NCBI RefSeq assembly: GCF_029194005.1
Contig: NZ_JARFVA010000004.1
Location: 1-64,000, forward strand
Direction of reading: 5' to 3'
Source of the DNA: Flagellimonas okinawensis
GTDB taxonomy: Bacteria; Bacteroidota; Bacteroidia; Flavobacteriales; Flavobacteriaceae
Length of the DNA: 64,000 nucleotides
Shown here: positions 53,137-61,726 of the stretch, piece after piece
Position numbering within the stretch: position 1 is the stretch's first letter
How the letters are laid out: every line of letters starts with the position of its first letter
Notes under the pieces: generated by a model
What the model was told of the DNA's origin: nothing
Databases searched by the model: none
The model's input: the letters and a program-made list of their open reading frames with translations, nothing else
Program-made: the position numbers and the translations under genes

Positions 53137-53958
53137 ATGAATACCAAAGTTCTTTTATCATTAGTAGTTTTGATGTCTTCCCTTTATGGGTTTTCACAAC
53201 GGGGCGTTCGCATAGGATATGTGGATATGGAATACATTTTGGAGAATGTAGAGGAATATCGGGATGCCACGGCCCAGTTGAACACAAAGGCCCAGAAGTG
53301 GAAACAAGAGATCGAACTGAAGCAAAGTGTCATCGATCAGATGAAAAAAGATCTGATGGCGGAAAAAGTGCTTTTGACCGATGAGCTTATTTTGGAGCGT
53401 GAAGAAGAGATTCAATTGTTGGAAAAGGAAATGCTGGATTATCAGCAAGACCGTTTTGGACCTCAAGGCGATCTGGTGTTGCAAAAACAACTGTTGATTC
53501 AGCCGATACAGGATCAAGTCTTCAATGAAGTACAAAAAATCGGTGGTAATAAAAGATACGATTTTATTTTTGATAAATCCGCAGATGTTGTAATGTTGTA
53601 CTCCGAAAAACGGCACGATATCAGTGACTTGGTTCTAAGGGAGATATCACGGACCAGAAAGGTAAGTGCATCCAATAAGAAACAAGAACAACAGAGCCGT
53701 TTGGATCAGTTCAAAGAAGAGGAGGAAGAGGTCAGTGAGGCCTTGAAAGAAAGACAGGAACAAGCAGCGGAGGCCTTGGAGGAAAGAGAAAAGGCAGCAG
53801 AGGAACGGAGGGCTGAAAAGTTGAAGGAGCGAGAAGATCGCAAGAAGGCTTACGAAGAACGAAGAAAAAAATTATTGGAGGAGCGCGAAGCCAAGCGGAA
53901 GGCCAAATTGGAAGAGCGAAAAAAAGCGCAGGAACAACAAAAGGATTCAATAGGATAA
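53137..53958 (+). CDS. OmpH/Skp family periplasmic chaperone with long charged C-terminus
   Basis: 273 residues. A signal peptide (about 1-20, ending GFSQ) precedes the OmpH opening RIGYVDMEYILENV and the long alpha-hairpin (about 45-110), then the strand LVLQKQLLIQPIQDQV and FIFDKSADVVML. The last 90 residues are almost pure Glu/Arg/Lys/Ala heptads (such as EEREAKRKAKLEERKK), consistent with a single long helix. Skp holds unfolded outer-membrane proteins for BamA, and it lies directly after bamA. The extension is not part of the usual OmpH fold. Confidence 0.9.
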   Translation: MNTKVLLSLVVLMSSLYGFSQRGVRIGYVDMEYILENVEEYRDATAQLNTKAQKWKQEIELKQSVIDQMKKDLMAEKVLLTDELILEREEEIQLLEKEMLDYQQDRFGPQGDLVLQKQLLIQPIQDQVFNEVQKIGGNKRYDFIFDKSADVVMLYSEKRHDISDLVLREISRTRKVSASNKKQEQQSRLDQFKEEEEEVSEALKERQEQAAEALEEREKAAEERRAEKLKEREDRKKAYEERRKKLLEEREAKRKAKLEERKKAQEQQKDSIG

Positions 53959-54007
53959 TGTATATTGAAACACTAAATTTAAAGTCAAAATAGTAACGTT
54001 GAGAATC

Positions 54008-54517
54008 ATGAAAAATGTAAAAAGGATTGCTGTAGCCCTAGTATTGTTTGTTGCGGCTACTGGTTTTGTAAATGCACAGAGCAAGGTTGCACACATTAAT
54101 GTACAGCAACTATTGTCCGAAATGCCGGAGATGAAGGCTGCACAAGCTGAATTGAAGAAATTGCAAGAAACCTATAGAGCAGATATCCAAAGCTCCATGA
54201 CAGAGCTTCAGAACAAGTATACCCAATACCAGAACGAAGCCACTTCCAAAACAAGGGAAGAAAACGAGCAAAGAGCCGTTGAGCTTCAAGGGTACGAAAA
54301 GAACATTCAGGAAGCAGAGCAAGCAGCAATGCAAGAAATGCAGAAGAAGCAACAGGAGTTGTTCGCTCCTATTTCCGAAAAAGCCAAAGCAGCAATCGAA
54401 AAGGTGGCCGCAGCCGAAGGTTATGAATATGTAATCGATGCAAGCCCAGGATTGAGCTTGATTGTAGCTAAAGGAAAGGACCTTCTGCCAGCTGTAAAGC
54501 AAGAGCTTGGTTTCTAA
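54008..54517 (+). CDS. OmpH/Skp family periplasmic chaperone
   Basis: 169 residues from ATG 54008, a normal OmpH length. Signal peptide (about 1-22, ending VNAQ), then KVAHINVQQLLSEMP, a charged helical hairpin (about 40-110) and the returning strand EYVIDASPGLSLIVAKGKDL. It is the second Skp-like gene in a row, 49 bp after the first, and should also protect outer-membrane proteins in transit. A TTG three codons upstream is less likely. A terminator follows, closing the nadK-uppS-bamA-ompH operon. Confidence 0.93.
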   Translation: MKNVKRIAVALVLFVAATGFVNAQSKVAHINVQQLLSEMPEMKAAQAELKKLQETYRADIQSSMTELQNKYTQYQNEATSKTREENEQRAVELQGYEKNIQEAEQAAMQEMQKKQQELFAPISEKAKAAIEKVAAAEGYEYVIDASPGLSLIVAKGKDLLPAVKQELGF

Positions 54518-54540
54518 ACCATGATTTCACAATATTCAAG

Positions 54541-54569
54541 AAACCGCTTTTAATTAAAAGCGGTTTTTT
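54541..54569 (+). terminator. Terminator after the second ompH
   Basis: A perfect stem AACCGCTTTT/AAAAGCGGTT with loop AATT and seven T, 24 bp after the stop codon. Confidence 0.93.
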
Positions 54570-54603
54570 TATGCAATAATAAGTTAAGAGGTTATTTTTA
54601 AGC

Positions 54604-55383
54604 ATGGCAAAACCCATAGGAATTTTTGACTCTGGTGTTGGAGGTACCTCCATCTGGAAGGAAGTGGTCAGGATGCTTCCTTTTGAGGATACCATCTATT
54701 TGGCCGATAGTGCAAATGCCCCTTATGGCGAAAAACCAAAAGAAGAAATCCTCGGGTTAAGTGTAAAAAACACGGAATACCTTCTCGAGCAAGGCTGCAA
54801 GATAATTCTTGTGGCGTGCAATACGGCAACTACAAACGCCATAGACCATCTACGTTCCCATTATAATGTTCCTTTTATAGGGATTGAACCGGCGATAAAA
54901 CCAGCTGCCCTTCAAACCAGAACAAAAAAGGTGGGGGTCCTTGCGACGAAGGGCACCCTCTCCAGCAACCTGTTCCATAATACCTCCAAATTGTATGCGG
55001 AAGGCATAACCGTTCTAGAGCAGGAGGGGAAGGGCCTGGTGGAACTTATCGAAGCAGGGAGGATTAACTCTCCCGAGATGTTCGAACTACTGAGGGGCTT
55101 TCTAAGACCCATGCTCGATCAGAATATAGATTGTCTGGTCCTGGGATGTACCCATTACCCTTATTTGATCCCTGTACTAAGGGAAATGCTTCCAGCCCAC
55201 GTTCATATCATTGACTCCGGTGAGGCTGTCGCCAGACAGACAAAGGCGGTATTGGAGCGAAATGATCTACTGGCGGAAAAATCCAATAGGCCAAAGCATA
55301 TCTTCTATACCAATGCCGAAGTACAGGTTTTAAAGGAATTGGTAGGGACTCAAGCTACCCGAGTTGCCCATCTGGATTTTTAA
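54604..55383 (+). CDS. murI: Glutamate racemase
   Basis: 259 residues. The two catalytic Cys are Cys72 in LVACNTATTNA and Cys182 in LGCTHYPYL, with the substrate-binding DSGVGG (9-14) and YLADSANAPYG. It makes D-glutamate for peptidoglycan. It has its own transcription unit after the ompH terminator and is convergent with folA (3 bp apart). Confidence 0.96.
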   Translation: MAKPIGIFDSGVGGTSIWKEVVRMLPFEDTIYLADSANAPYGEKPKEEILGLSVKNTEYLLEQGCKIILVACNTATTNAIDHLRSHYNVPFIGIEPAIKPAALQTRTKKVGVLATKGTLSSNLFHNTSKLYAEGITVLEQEGKGLVELIEAGRINSPEMFELLRGFLRPMLDQNIDCLVLGCTHYPYLIPVLREMLPAHVHIIDSGEAVARQTKAVLERNDLLAEKSNRPKHIFYTNAEVQVLKELVGTQATRVAHLDF

Positions 55384-55386
55384 TCC

Positions 55387-55878
55387 CTATTTTTTACGAT
55401 AGGATAAATAGGTGAAAGCGTACTTATGTTTCTCATCCTTCGGATGATATTCTTCGTTTACCAACTCCCATTGCGCTTCATCAATCTCGGGGAAAAAGGC
55501 ATCTGCCTCAAAATTTCCATGGACCCTGGTAAGTTCAATGTCCGTGGCTCTATCCATGGACTGTTTGTATATTTCACCGCCCCCTATAATAAAGGCGGTT
55601 TCGTTCTCCTCCACCAAACCTATGGCATCCGCCAATGAATGCACAATGGTACAAGGAAATTTCGGGCTATAGTCCTCATCTCTGGTAATGGCTATATGTT
55701 CACGGTCGGGCAAAGGTTTTGGGAAACTCTCGAGGGTCTTTCTCCCCATAATTATTTTATGCCCAGAGGTTAGGTTTTTGAAGCGTTTAAAATCGTCCGG
55801 AAGGTGCCATACCAAATCGTTGTCCTTTCCCAAGGCATTGTTTTCGGCCGCCGCCGCTATAATGACCAATTTCTTCAT
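55387..55878 (-). CDS. folA: Dihydrofolate reductase
   Basis: 163 residues. The fold motifs are KLVIIAAAAENNALGKDNDLVWHLPDDFKRFK (Trp and Asp of the active site), KIIMGRKTLESFPKPLPDRE, and AFIIGGGEIYKQSM (NADPH). It regenerates tetrahydrofolate after thymidylate synthesis, fitting thyA 3.2 kb to the right. Its ATG overlaps the stop of the 2TM-domain gene by 4 bp (ATGA type), so these two are translated in coupling. Confidence 0.95.
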   Translation of the reverse strand: MKKLVIIAAAAENNALGKDNDLVWHLPDDFKRFKNLTSGHKIIMGRKTLESFPKPLPDREHIAITRDEDYSPKFPCTIVHSLADAIGLVEENETAFIIGGGEIYKQSMDRATDIELTRVHGNFEADAFFPEIDEAQWELVNEEYHPKDEKHKYAFTYLSYRKK

Positions 55879-56267
55879 TGATCTTTTTTTTTATTGATTT
55901 TGGATAGCGGAAAATCCGTCTCGATCTCCTTTTGGATATCGCCAATGCGTTTTTTTTGGAGGTTTACCAAACGTTCACGTTGCTGGCGTTCCCAGTTTTG
56001 TCCCATAAATTTATGTGTGACAAATACGTTAAACACATGAAGAAGAAGCAAAAAGGCCCAGAAAAGAATTATCCAAATGGCCCAATCATAGGTCTCACCG
56101 TATTTGAGTACCTTGTTGGCAAGCAATAGAAAAATACTGCCTATCAAAAAAATCACAAAGTGTGAGAAGAGCCTTTTCTTTTGTTTGATGCGCTTGTGGG
56201 CATGCTCCAAAAGCTCGTGCTGCTCCAAATCGATTTCAGTTTTGTTCTTTTTACCAAATGACAACAT
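55875..56267 (-). CDS. 2TM domain-containing protein
   Basis: 130 residues with a charged N-terminus (EIDLEQHELLEHAHKRIKQKK) followed by two transmembrane helices (about 33-50 and 65-85) and a basic C-terminal tail. The spacing and the motif FNVFVTHKFMGQNWERQ mark the 2TM-domain family seen in many Bacteroidota, often next to LytTR regulators but here before folA. Function unknown. It overlaps the folA start by 4 bp and is divergent from the PLP-enzyme gene (54 bp). Confidence 0.85.
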   Translation of the reverse strand: MLSFGKKNKTEIDLEQHELLEHAHKRIKQKKRLFSHFVIFLIGSIFLLLANKVLKYGETYDWAIWIILFWAFLLLLHVFNVFVTHKFMGQNWERQQRERLVNLQKKRIGDIQKEIETDFPLSKINKKKDQ

Positions 56268-56321
56268 GGAATGGCTATCTTTATCAACAAAGATAGTTGA
56301 ATTGTATCCAAATTGAACGAC

Positions 56322-57413
56322 ATGCAGAACCTAAGAAAAAAATTCCCTGTACTTAACCAATATATTTACGCCAATACGGCTTCCGCCGGGCTATTGAGCG
56401 AAGATCTAATGGAGTGGCGACAAGGTCACGACCTCGATTACCTGATCGGAGGAAGTGAGATGAAGAACAAGGGTTTTGCCCACATGCCCGAAATCAAAAA
56501 GACGGTTGGTAAATTTTTTAATTGCAGATCGGAGAATGTGGCTTTGGTGCCCAACTTTAGCCTAGGGTTCAATTTATTGTTGGAAGGTTTGCCAAAGGAT
56601 AAAAAGGTATTGCTCGTAAATAAGGACTATCCTAGTGTCAACTGGCCGTTCGAGACCAGAAATTTTAAACGGGACTATGTAGATGCGGATGAGCACATGG
56701 AAGAGCACATCCATGCCAAAGTTAAAAAGAGAGATATCGATGTACTTGCACTGAGCTTGGTGCAATGGGTGGATGGGGTACGTATTGACTTTGATTTTCT
56801 GAAGGATTTGAAAAGGGAGTTCCCCGACCTTATGATTGTTGCCGATGGTACCCAATATTGTGGTACGGAGCCTTTTGATTTTGAGGCCTCGGGAATCGAT
56901 ATTTTGGGGACAAGTGCTTATAAGTGGATGTTGGCAGGTTATGGCAACGGTTTTTTTCTGGTGAAGGATGGAGCAATGGAGCATTTTGATCTTAAAGGTA
57001 TTGGGAACGGTTCTGTTGATAACGATGCCTCCAAACGCAACAGCATCACGTTTTGCAAGTTTTTGGAACCAGGCCATTTGGATTCCTTTAATTTTGGAAG
57101 CTTGGAATTTGCCGTTGATTTTTTGGACGACATTGGTCTGGACAATGTACAGGCGCAACTGCAAAAGCTGTCAAAACGAGCGATGTCCGCCTTCTCGGAA
57201 CTCGATTTGTTACAGCCCGCTATTGCCAAAAGAAAACAGCACAGCACCATCTTTAATGTTAAGGGGGACGAGAAACTATTCAATAAGCTAACCGAACAAA
57301 ATGTAGTGGCCTCACCAAGGGGCGGAGGCATACGTTTGAGTTTTCATTTTTACAATACCGAAGAGGAAATAGATGTTATAGCAACACTTCTAAAGCGCTG
57401 GGCATCAAACTAA
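56322..57413 (+). CDS. Class V-fold PLP-dependent aminotransferase-like enzyme
   Basis: 363 residues from ATG 56322. The fold-type I pattern is visible: RSENVALVPNFSLGFNLLL (cofactor phosphate region), LMIVADGTQYCGTEPF (Asp binding the pyridine nitrogen) and LGTSAYKWMLAGYGNG with the Schiff-base Lys. The C-terminal part ends GGGIRLSFHFYNTEEEID, as in cysteine desulfurase/kynureninase-related proteins. The reaction is not decided: no Fe-S scaffold genes are nearby, so a cysteine desulfurase in assembly is unlikely. It stands alone between two small genes. Confidence 0.87.
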   Translation: MQNLRKKFPVLNQYIYANTASAGLLSEDLMEWRQGHDLDYLIGGSEMKNKGFAHMPEIKKTVGKFFNCRSENVALVPNFSLGFNLLLEGLPKDKKVLLVNKDYPSVNWPFETRNFKRDYVDADEHMEEHIHAKVKKRDIDVLALSLVQWVDGVRIDFDFLKDLKREFPDLMIVADGTQYCGTEPFDFEASGIDILGTSAYKWMLAGYGNGFFLVKDGAMEHFDLKGIGNGSVDNDASKRNSITFCKFLEPGHLDSFNFGSLEFAVDFLDDIGLDNVQAQLQKLSKRAMSAFSELDLLQPAIAKRKQHSTIFNVKGDEKLFNKLTEQNVVASPRGGGIRLSFHFYNTEEEIDVIATLLKRWASN

Positions 57414-57557
57414 TGATTGGTAAAAAAAGATGTTTATAATTGATAAAAGTAATCCTTTGATTAGGCAGATTTTATCAAATTGATAAATCGATTCTAACTA
57501 GTTGTAAGTGAATGGTTTTATATATTGTTTTGTCCTGAAATTTAAAATTTTGGTACC

Positions 57558-57854
57558 ATGGCAATTAAAAAACAATACTTAAAAAGTAAGCCTGTCTGCA
57601 AAGTGACTTTTACCGTACCTGCAGATGAGGCAAAAACAGTTGCTGTAGTAGGGGACTTTAATAAATGGAACCCGAAAAAGAGCACTTTGAAGAAATTGAA
57701 GAACGGAACTTTTAAAGGCACGTTCGACCTACCTGTTGAGAACAGCTACGAGTTTAGATATTTAATAGACGGCAGTTATTCCAATGATGGTGAAGCCGAT
57801 CGTTACCAGTGGAACGATTATGCCGGCACCGAGAATGCCGTTTTGGAAATATAA
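57558..57854 (+). CDS. Isoamylase early-set/CBM48-like domain protein
   Basis: A 98-residue protein that is a single beta-sandwich. The glycogen-binding pattern of AMPK/CBM48 modules is visible in KTVAVVGDFNKWNP (Trp), LPVENSYEFRYLIDG and DGEADRYQWNDYAGTENAVL. It has no signal peptide, so it should act in the cytoplasm, perhaps by binding glycogen-like chains or another protein. Such small stand-alone modules are common in Flavobacteriia and unstudied as far as I know. An AT-rich 144-bp gap precedes it. Confidence 0.88.
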   Translation: MAIKKQYLKSKPVCKVTFTVPADEAKTVAVVGDFNKWNPKKSTLKKLKNGTFKGTFDLPVENSYEFRYLIDGSYSNDGEADRYQWNDYAGTENAVLEI

Positions 57855-57924
57855 ATTACCTGATCCGTCATTGGTTTGCCCCAAAGCCAATGGCGGTTTT
57901 TCTTTTTTGTTGGCAGAAGTGGTG

Positions 57925-58581
57925 CTATTTTGAAAAAATGGAGGTGTCTATTTCATCAAAAGAGGTGATTACATCATAATTCCATTTGCTGTAATCATTT
58001 TCGGCCGAATTCACGATAATTATTTTTTTGGCCTTGGAATTTTCAGCAGCCAATATTCCTGAAGTCGAATCTTCAAAAATCAATGTTTCACTTGCATCGA
58101 TTTTTAAAACTTCCATGGCTTTTAAAAAGATTTCTGGATGCGGTTTGCTTTTTATTTTTCCGTTGCTATAAACGATTCGGTCGAAGTCAAAATACTTCTC
58201 TAATTTTAAGTGTTCAAAATAGAACTGTAGATTGTAAAGGTCGGAGGCCGTTGCAATGGTGAATGGGATTTGTATTTTTTCCAGATAATCCAAAAAGTCC
58301 AAAACTCCCGGGGCCAACTCCATTTTTTCTTTTAAACAGAGCGTCTGGTAAATATCCTCTTTTTCTATGCTTAAGGCTTGTATATCCGATTCAGATAAAT
58401 CTTTGGAAAATAGGTTGGACATGATTTCGGCATTGTTTTTACCATGGATTTTAAAGTTTTTTTCTTCGTCCGTAAGTGCAAATGAATGCCGATTTAAAAA
58501 TATGTCCCATGCTTGATTGTGCAAGTGGGTGTCAAAAAACAGAGTGCCATTAAAATCAAATACCACACCTTTTATCGCCAT
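57925..58581 (-). CDS. HAD superfamily hydrolase with Asn at the second catalytic position
   Basis: 218 residues from ATG 58581. Motif I reads FDFNGTLFF, so the nucleophile Asp9 is kept and the second acid (usually Asp, position 11) is Asn. Motif II TIATAS, motif III Lys in KIKSKPHPEIF and motif IV IFEDSTSGILAA are normal, as is the helical cap of the beta-phosphoglucomutase-like subgroup. The Asn may slow or change the reaction, e.g. slower phosphatase turnover or another substrate. A similar DFNGT form occurs in other bacteria. A three-codon longer frame starts with TTG. Confidence 0.85.
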   Translation of the reverse strand: MAIKGVVFDFNGTLFFDTHLHNQAWDIFLNRHSFALTDEEKNFKIHGKNNAEIMSNLFSKDLSESDIQALSIEKEDIYQTLCLKEKMELAPGVLDFLDYLEKIQIPFTIATASDLYNLQFYFEHLKLEKYFDFDRIVYSNGKIKSKPHPEIFLKAMEVLKIDASETLIFEDSTSGILAAENSKAKKIIIVNSAENDYSKWNYDVITSFDEIDTSIFSK

Positions 58582-58627
58582 AAAGTTCAAATTTGATGAA
58601 TTATCCGCCCGTTAAGACAAGTTTGGT

Positions 58628-59050
58628 CTATTTTGTCCAGTAATCCACAACAGTGACATCATCAATGTGTGGCCCGGCAATATCGCCAAAGGCGACATGG
58701 TCGGGGTGGGTAAGATATGTGTCGCGATCGGCCTCGCTATTAAAAGTCAAAAAGAAACAGTGGGTAAGTCCTTTATTCAGGTTTTCTGGGCTATTGTTCT
58801 TTCCCCATTCATATCCTTTTATTTCGGAAATTTTCGAGGGCAATTGATTGAATGCCTCCTCAACTTGTTTTATATTATCATCACTGGATGTCTCTTTAAA
58901 CTTGAACAAGACTACATGGCGTAATATAGGGCCTGATTTATCTTCTGTTGTTTCCACGGTTACTTCCTCTTTTTCGATGATTTCTTTTTTGGTTTGGTTC
59001 CCGCAGCTGGCGAATAAAAGAGCGGCAAAAAGGGTGATGAAGGGTTTCAT
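58628..59050 (-). CDS. Dabb family stress-responsive A/B barrel lipoprotein
   Basis: 140 residues with a lipoprotein signal (lipobox FASC, about residue 16) and an acidic linker. The Dabb fold shows in ILRHVVLFKFKETSSDDNIKQVEEAF, YEWGKNNSPENLNKGLTHCFFLTF and DRDTYLTHPDHVAFGDIAGPHIDDVTVVDYW. Dabb proteins form dimers and have been linked to stress or polyketide cyclisation; the lipid anchor points to an envelope location. The role is unknown here. It precedes the HAD gene on the same strand after 46 bp. Confidence 0.88.
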   Translation of the reverse strand: MKPFITLFAALLFASCGNQTKKEIIEKEEVTVETTEDKSGPILRHVVLFKFKETSSDDNIKQVEEAFNQLPSKISEIKGYEWGKNNSPENLNKGLTHCFFLTFNSEADRDTYLTHPDHVAFGDIAGPHIDDVTVVDYWTK

Positions 59051-59104
59051 AGAGCTTTGATTTTAAGAGATTGCCGTTTTCATTTGGAGAAGTTGTTTAA
59101 TGGT

Positions 59105-59929
59105 CTACACGGCCACAACACCTTTTATATGAGGATGCGGATCGTAGTTCAAGAGTTCAAAGTCATCAAAGGTGAAGTCAAAAATATCTTTGACCTCAGG
59201 ATTCAATTTCATAGTGGGCAAGGGGCGGGGGTCACGGCTCAATTGCAGTTCCACTTGCTCCATATGGTTATTGTAAATGTGGGCATCGCCAAAGGTGTGG
59301 ATAAAGTCTCCAGGTTGGTATCCACATACTTGGGCCATCATTAACGTGAACAACGCATAGGAGGCAATATTAAAAGGTACACCTAAAAAGATATCGGCAC
59401 TACGTTGGTACAACTGACAAGAAAGTTTGCCATCGGCCACATAAAACTGGAAAAATGCATGACAGGGCGGGAGAGCCGCCTTTCCATTGGCGACGTTTTC
59501 CGCAAACGAAACCGATGTGTCCGGTAATACGCTTGGGTTCCATGCCGAGACCAGCATCCTGCGACTGTTCGGGTTGTTTTTCAATGTTTCCACCACTTCT
59601 TGGATCTGGTCTATCTCCTCGCTGTTCCAATTGCGCCATTGGTGCCCGTAAACAGGGCCAAGGTCCCCGTTTTCATCTGCCCATTCGTTCCAGATACGAA
59701 CGCCGTTTTCTTGCAAATAAGCAATATTGGTATCCCCCTTTAAAAACCATAAAAGTTCATGGATAATTGATTTAAGGTGCAGCTTTTTTGTAGTCACCAT
59801 AGGGAATCCCTCAGCAAGGTCGAACCTCATTTGATAGCCAAAAACACTCAACGTTCCTGTTCCTGTGCGATCTCCTTTCTGGTTTCCTTGCTCCAACACG
59901 TGCTTTAGAAGGTCATGGTATTGTTTCAT
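59105..59929 (-). CDS. thyA: Thymidylate synthase
   Basis: 274 residues from ATG 59929. The catalytic Cys156 lies in [10 protein letters not shown], the folate and dUMP contacts in [30 protein letters not shown] and HIYNNHMEQ. It methylates dUMP using methylene-tetrahydrofolate, producing dihydrofolate for the folA product. A longer open frame adds 35 residues without family match. The 324 bp upstream hold a MITE-like repeat. Confidence 0.96.
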   Translation of the reverse strand: MKQYHDLLKHVLEQGNQKGDRTGTGTLSVFGYQMRFDLAEGFPMVTTKKLHLKSIIHELLWFLKGDTNIAYLQENGVRIWNEWADENGDLGPVYGHQWRNWNSEEIDQIQEVVETLKNNPNSRRMLVSAWNPSVLPDTSVSFAENVANGKAALPPCHAFFQFYVADGKLSCQLYQRSADIFLGVPFNIASYALFTLMMAQVCGYQPGDFIHTFGDAHIYNNHMEQVELQLSRDPRPLPTMKLNPEVKDIFDFTFDDFELLNYDPHPHIKGVVAV

Positions 59930-60253
59930 GCTGTTTGTTTCGTTAACGGTGTTATATCGAGTGGTATTCCGTTTGTTGAAAAATGTATCGATAAATCGGT
60001 TTTCGATACAAAATCCTTTTAGGATTTCACTCAAACTGACATGTTTGTTTTTTAATTGTCATTTCGAACGAATGGAATGAGGAGAAATCCAAGACAACTC
60101 GACCTCCCTATCGACTACGCTCAATGTAGTAGCTCAATATGACAATAAACTAATCCATCGAAATTACTTCAATAAACAAGTTTATGGAATAGAAATTCAA
60201 AAGACTTATGAAGACTTTATTAACGGTGAAAAAGGATCTTTTACTTTACCTTT
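59930..60253. other. 324-bp intergenic region upstream of thyA
   Basis: No gene seen. It holds an 8-bp inverted repeat TGTATCGA/TCGATACA (59984-59991 and 60003-60010), a short hairpin AAATCCT/AGGATTT (60011-60027) and the MITE-like repeat at 60055-60146. The region between the repeat and the CNT transporter is AT-rich without recognised features. Confidence 0.6.
60055..60146. repeat. 92-bp MITE-like intergenic repeat
   Basis: Perfect 8-bp terminal inverted repeats ATTGTCAT and ATGACAAT enclose two parts: GTCATTTCGAACG...GAGGAGAAATC and CTATCGACTACGCTCAA. This resembles the dispersed short palindromic elements (GTCATTTCGA...GAAATC) frequent in Flavobacteriia genomes. No transposase is coded. 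Only one copy was seen in this window. Confidence 0.5.
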
Positions 60254-61714
60254 CTACCCTAGAATCATTCCTGCGATGGTAGCCGAAAGCAATGATGCCA
60301 AAGACCCGCCCAAAACGGCTTTCATACCAAAAGAGGAAAGCACTTTTCGTTGACCGGGGGCCAATGAACCAATGCCACCAATTTGGATACCGATCGAAGC
60401 AAAATTGGCAAAACCACAAAGCATATAGGTGGCCATAATAACAGATTTGTTGTAGGTGAAGTGAACACCGCTTGCCACATTTTTTAGGTCTGCCAATTGA
60501 ATGTACCCGACAAATTCGCTGGCTGCCAATTTAATCCCTAGTAACTGTCCCATAAGCATAATATCCTCATTGGCGACCCCAATTAGCCACATTAATGGCG
60601 CGAACACGGTTCCCAATATCGCTTCAAGGGAAAACTCGCCATATGGGGAATTGGCGGCTATCCAAGTGTTCAATGTAGTGATATCTCCCAGCCATCCCAA
60701 AATCCCGTTGATCATGGCTATAAAAGCTACAAATACCAACAGCATAGCTCCAACGTTCAATGCGAGCTTAAGGCCTTCGGTGGTGCCATTGGCGATAGCG
60801 TCCAAGATATTGGCCCCGATTTTTTCCGAAGAGACTTCTACATCTGTATTGACCTTTTCGGTCTGTGGATATAGGATCTTGGATATGACAATTGCTCCTG
60901 GTGCGGCCATCACCGATGCGGCCAAGAGGTGTTTGGCGAATACCAAGCGGAGCTCTGGGTCGTCACCTCCCAAAAAACCAATGTAGGCGGCCAGTACCGC
61001 TCCTGCTACGGTGGCCATTCCACCTACCATTACCAGCAGTATTTCGGATTTGTTCATTTTTTCCAAATAGGCCTTGATCAGCAGCGGTGCCTCGGTCTGT
61101 CCCAGAAATATATTTCCTGCCACAGAAAGGCTTTCCGCACCCGAAATACCAAGTGTCTTGGAGAGTAGCCACGCCATCCATTTTACCACCACCTGTATCA
61201 CACCCAAGTAGTAAAGAACGGAGGTCAAGGCAGAGAAAAATATGATGGTGGGAAGTACTTGAAAAGCGAATATGTACCCAAAAGTATCCATATCTACGAC
61301 CAATCCCTCAAACAAAAATTGGCTGCCTGCTCTGGTAAAGTCCAGAATGCTCACAAAAATACTGCCTACCTGCTCAAATATGTATTGAACAAATGGAACT
61401 TTAAGTACACCTATAGCTATCAAAACCTGTAGGGATAGCCCTATGCCCACTGTTTTCCAGTTGATGGCCTTTCTGTTGGAACTGAACAAAAATGATATTA
61501 GAATAAGTACGGCCATACCCAGTGCGCCTCGTAAGAAAGTGCTGAACGTAAATCCTTGGTTAGGAATGATTTCGGCTGTTTGGGCAATTGTCGTTTCCTC
61601 CACAATGGTAGAACCAATGGCTACGTTAAGGGAATCTGCTGGCAATGAATTTTGGCCGAAAGCGACCGAACAAACGAATAAAAGTAGTAGTAAACTCTGG
61701 GTCTTTTTCGCCAT
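60254..61714 (-). CDS. NupC/CNT family concentrative nucleoside transporter
   Basis: 486 residues. A signal-peptide-like start (about 1-20, ending AFGQ) and a 40-residue hydrophilic stretch precede the CNT core of about ten helices. Signature parts are GNIFLGQTEAPLLIKAYLEKMNKSEILLVMVGGMATVAGAVLAAYIG and the later GVANEDIMLMGQLLGIKLAASEFVGYI. It uses cations to import nucleosides, feeding the salvage branch that includes the dNK domain. The cleavable signal is typical of Bacteroidota versions. It lies 12 bp downstream of the bifunctional nuclease gene and may be in its transcript. Confidence 0.92.
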   Translation of the reverse strand: MAKKTQSLLLLLFVCSVAFGQNSLPADSLNVAIGSTIVEETTIAQTAEIIPNQGFTFSTFLRGALGMAVLILISFLFSSNRKAINWKTVGIGLSLQVLIAIGVLKVPFVQYIFEQVGSIFVSILDFTRAGSQFLFEGLVVDMDTFGYIFAFQVLPTIIFFSALTSVLYYLGVIQVVVKWMAWLLSKTLGISGAESLSVAGNIFLGQTEAPLLIKAYLEKMNKSEILLVMVGGMATVAGAVLAAYIGFLGGDDPELRLVFAKHLLAASVMAAPGAIVISKILYPQTEKVNTDVEVSSEKIGANILDAIANGTTEGLKLALNVGAMLLVFVAFIAMINGILGWLGDITTLNTWIAANSPYGEFSLEAILGTVFAPLMWLIGVANEDIMLMGQLLGIKLAASEFVGYIQLADLKNVASGVHFTYNKSVIMATYMLCGFANFASIGIQIGGIGSLAPGQRKVLSSFGMKAVLGGSLASLLSATIAGMILG

Positions 61715-61726
61715 GTAAGTGGTTGT

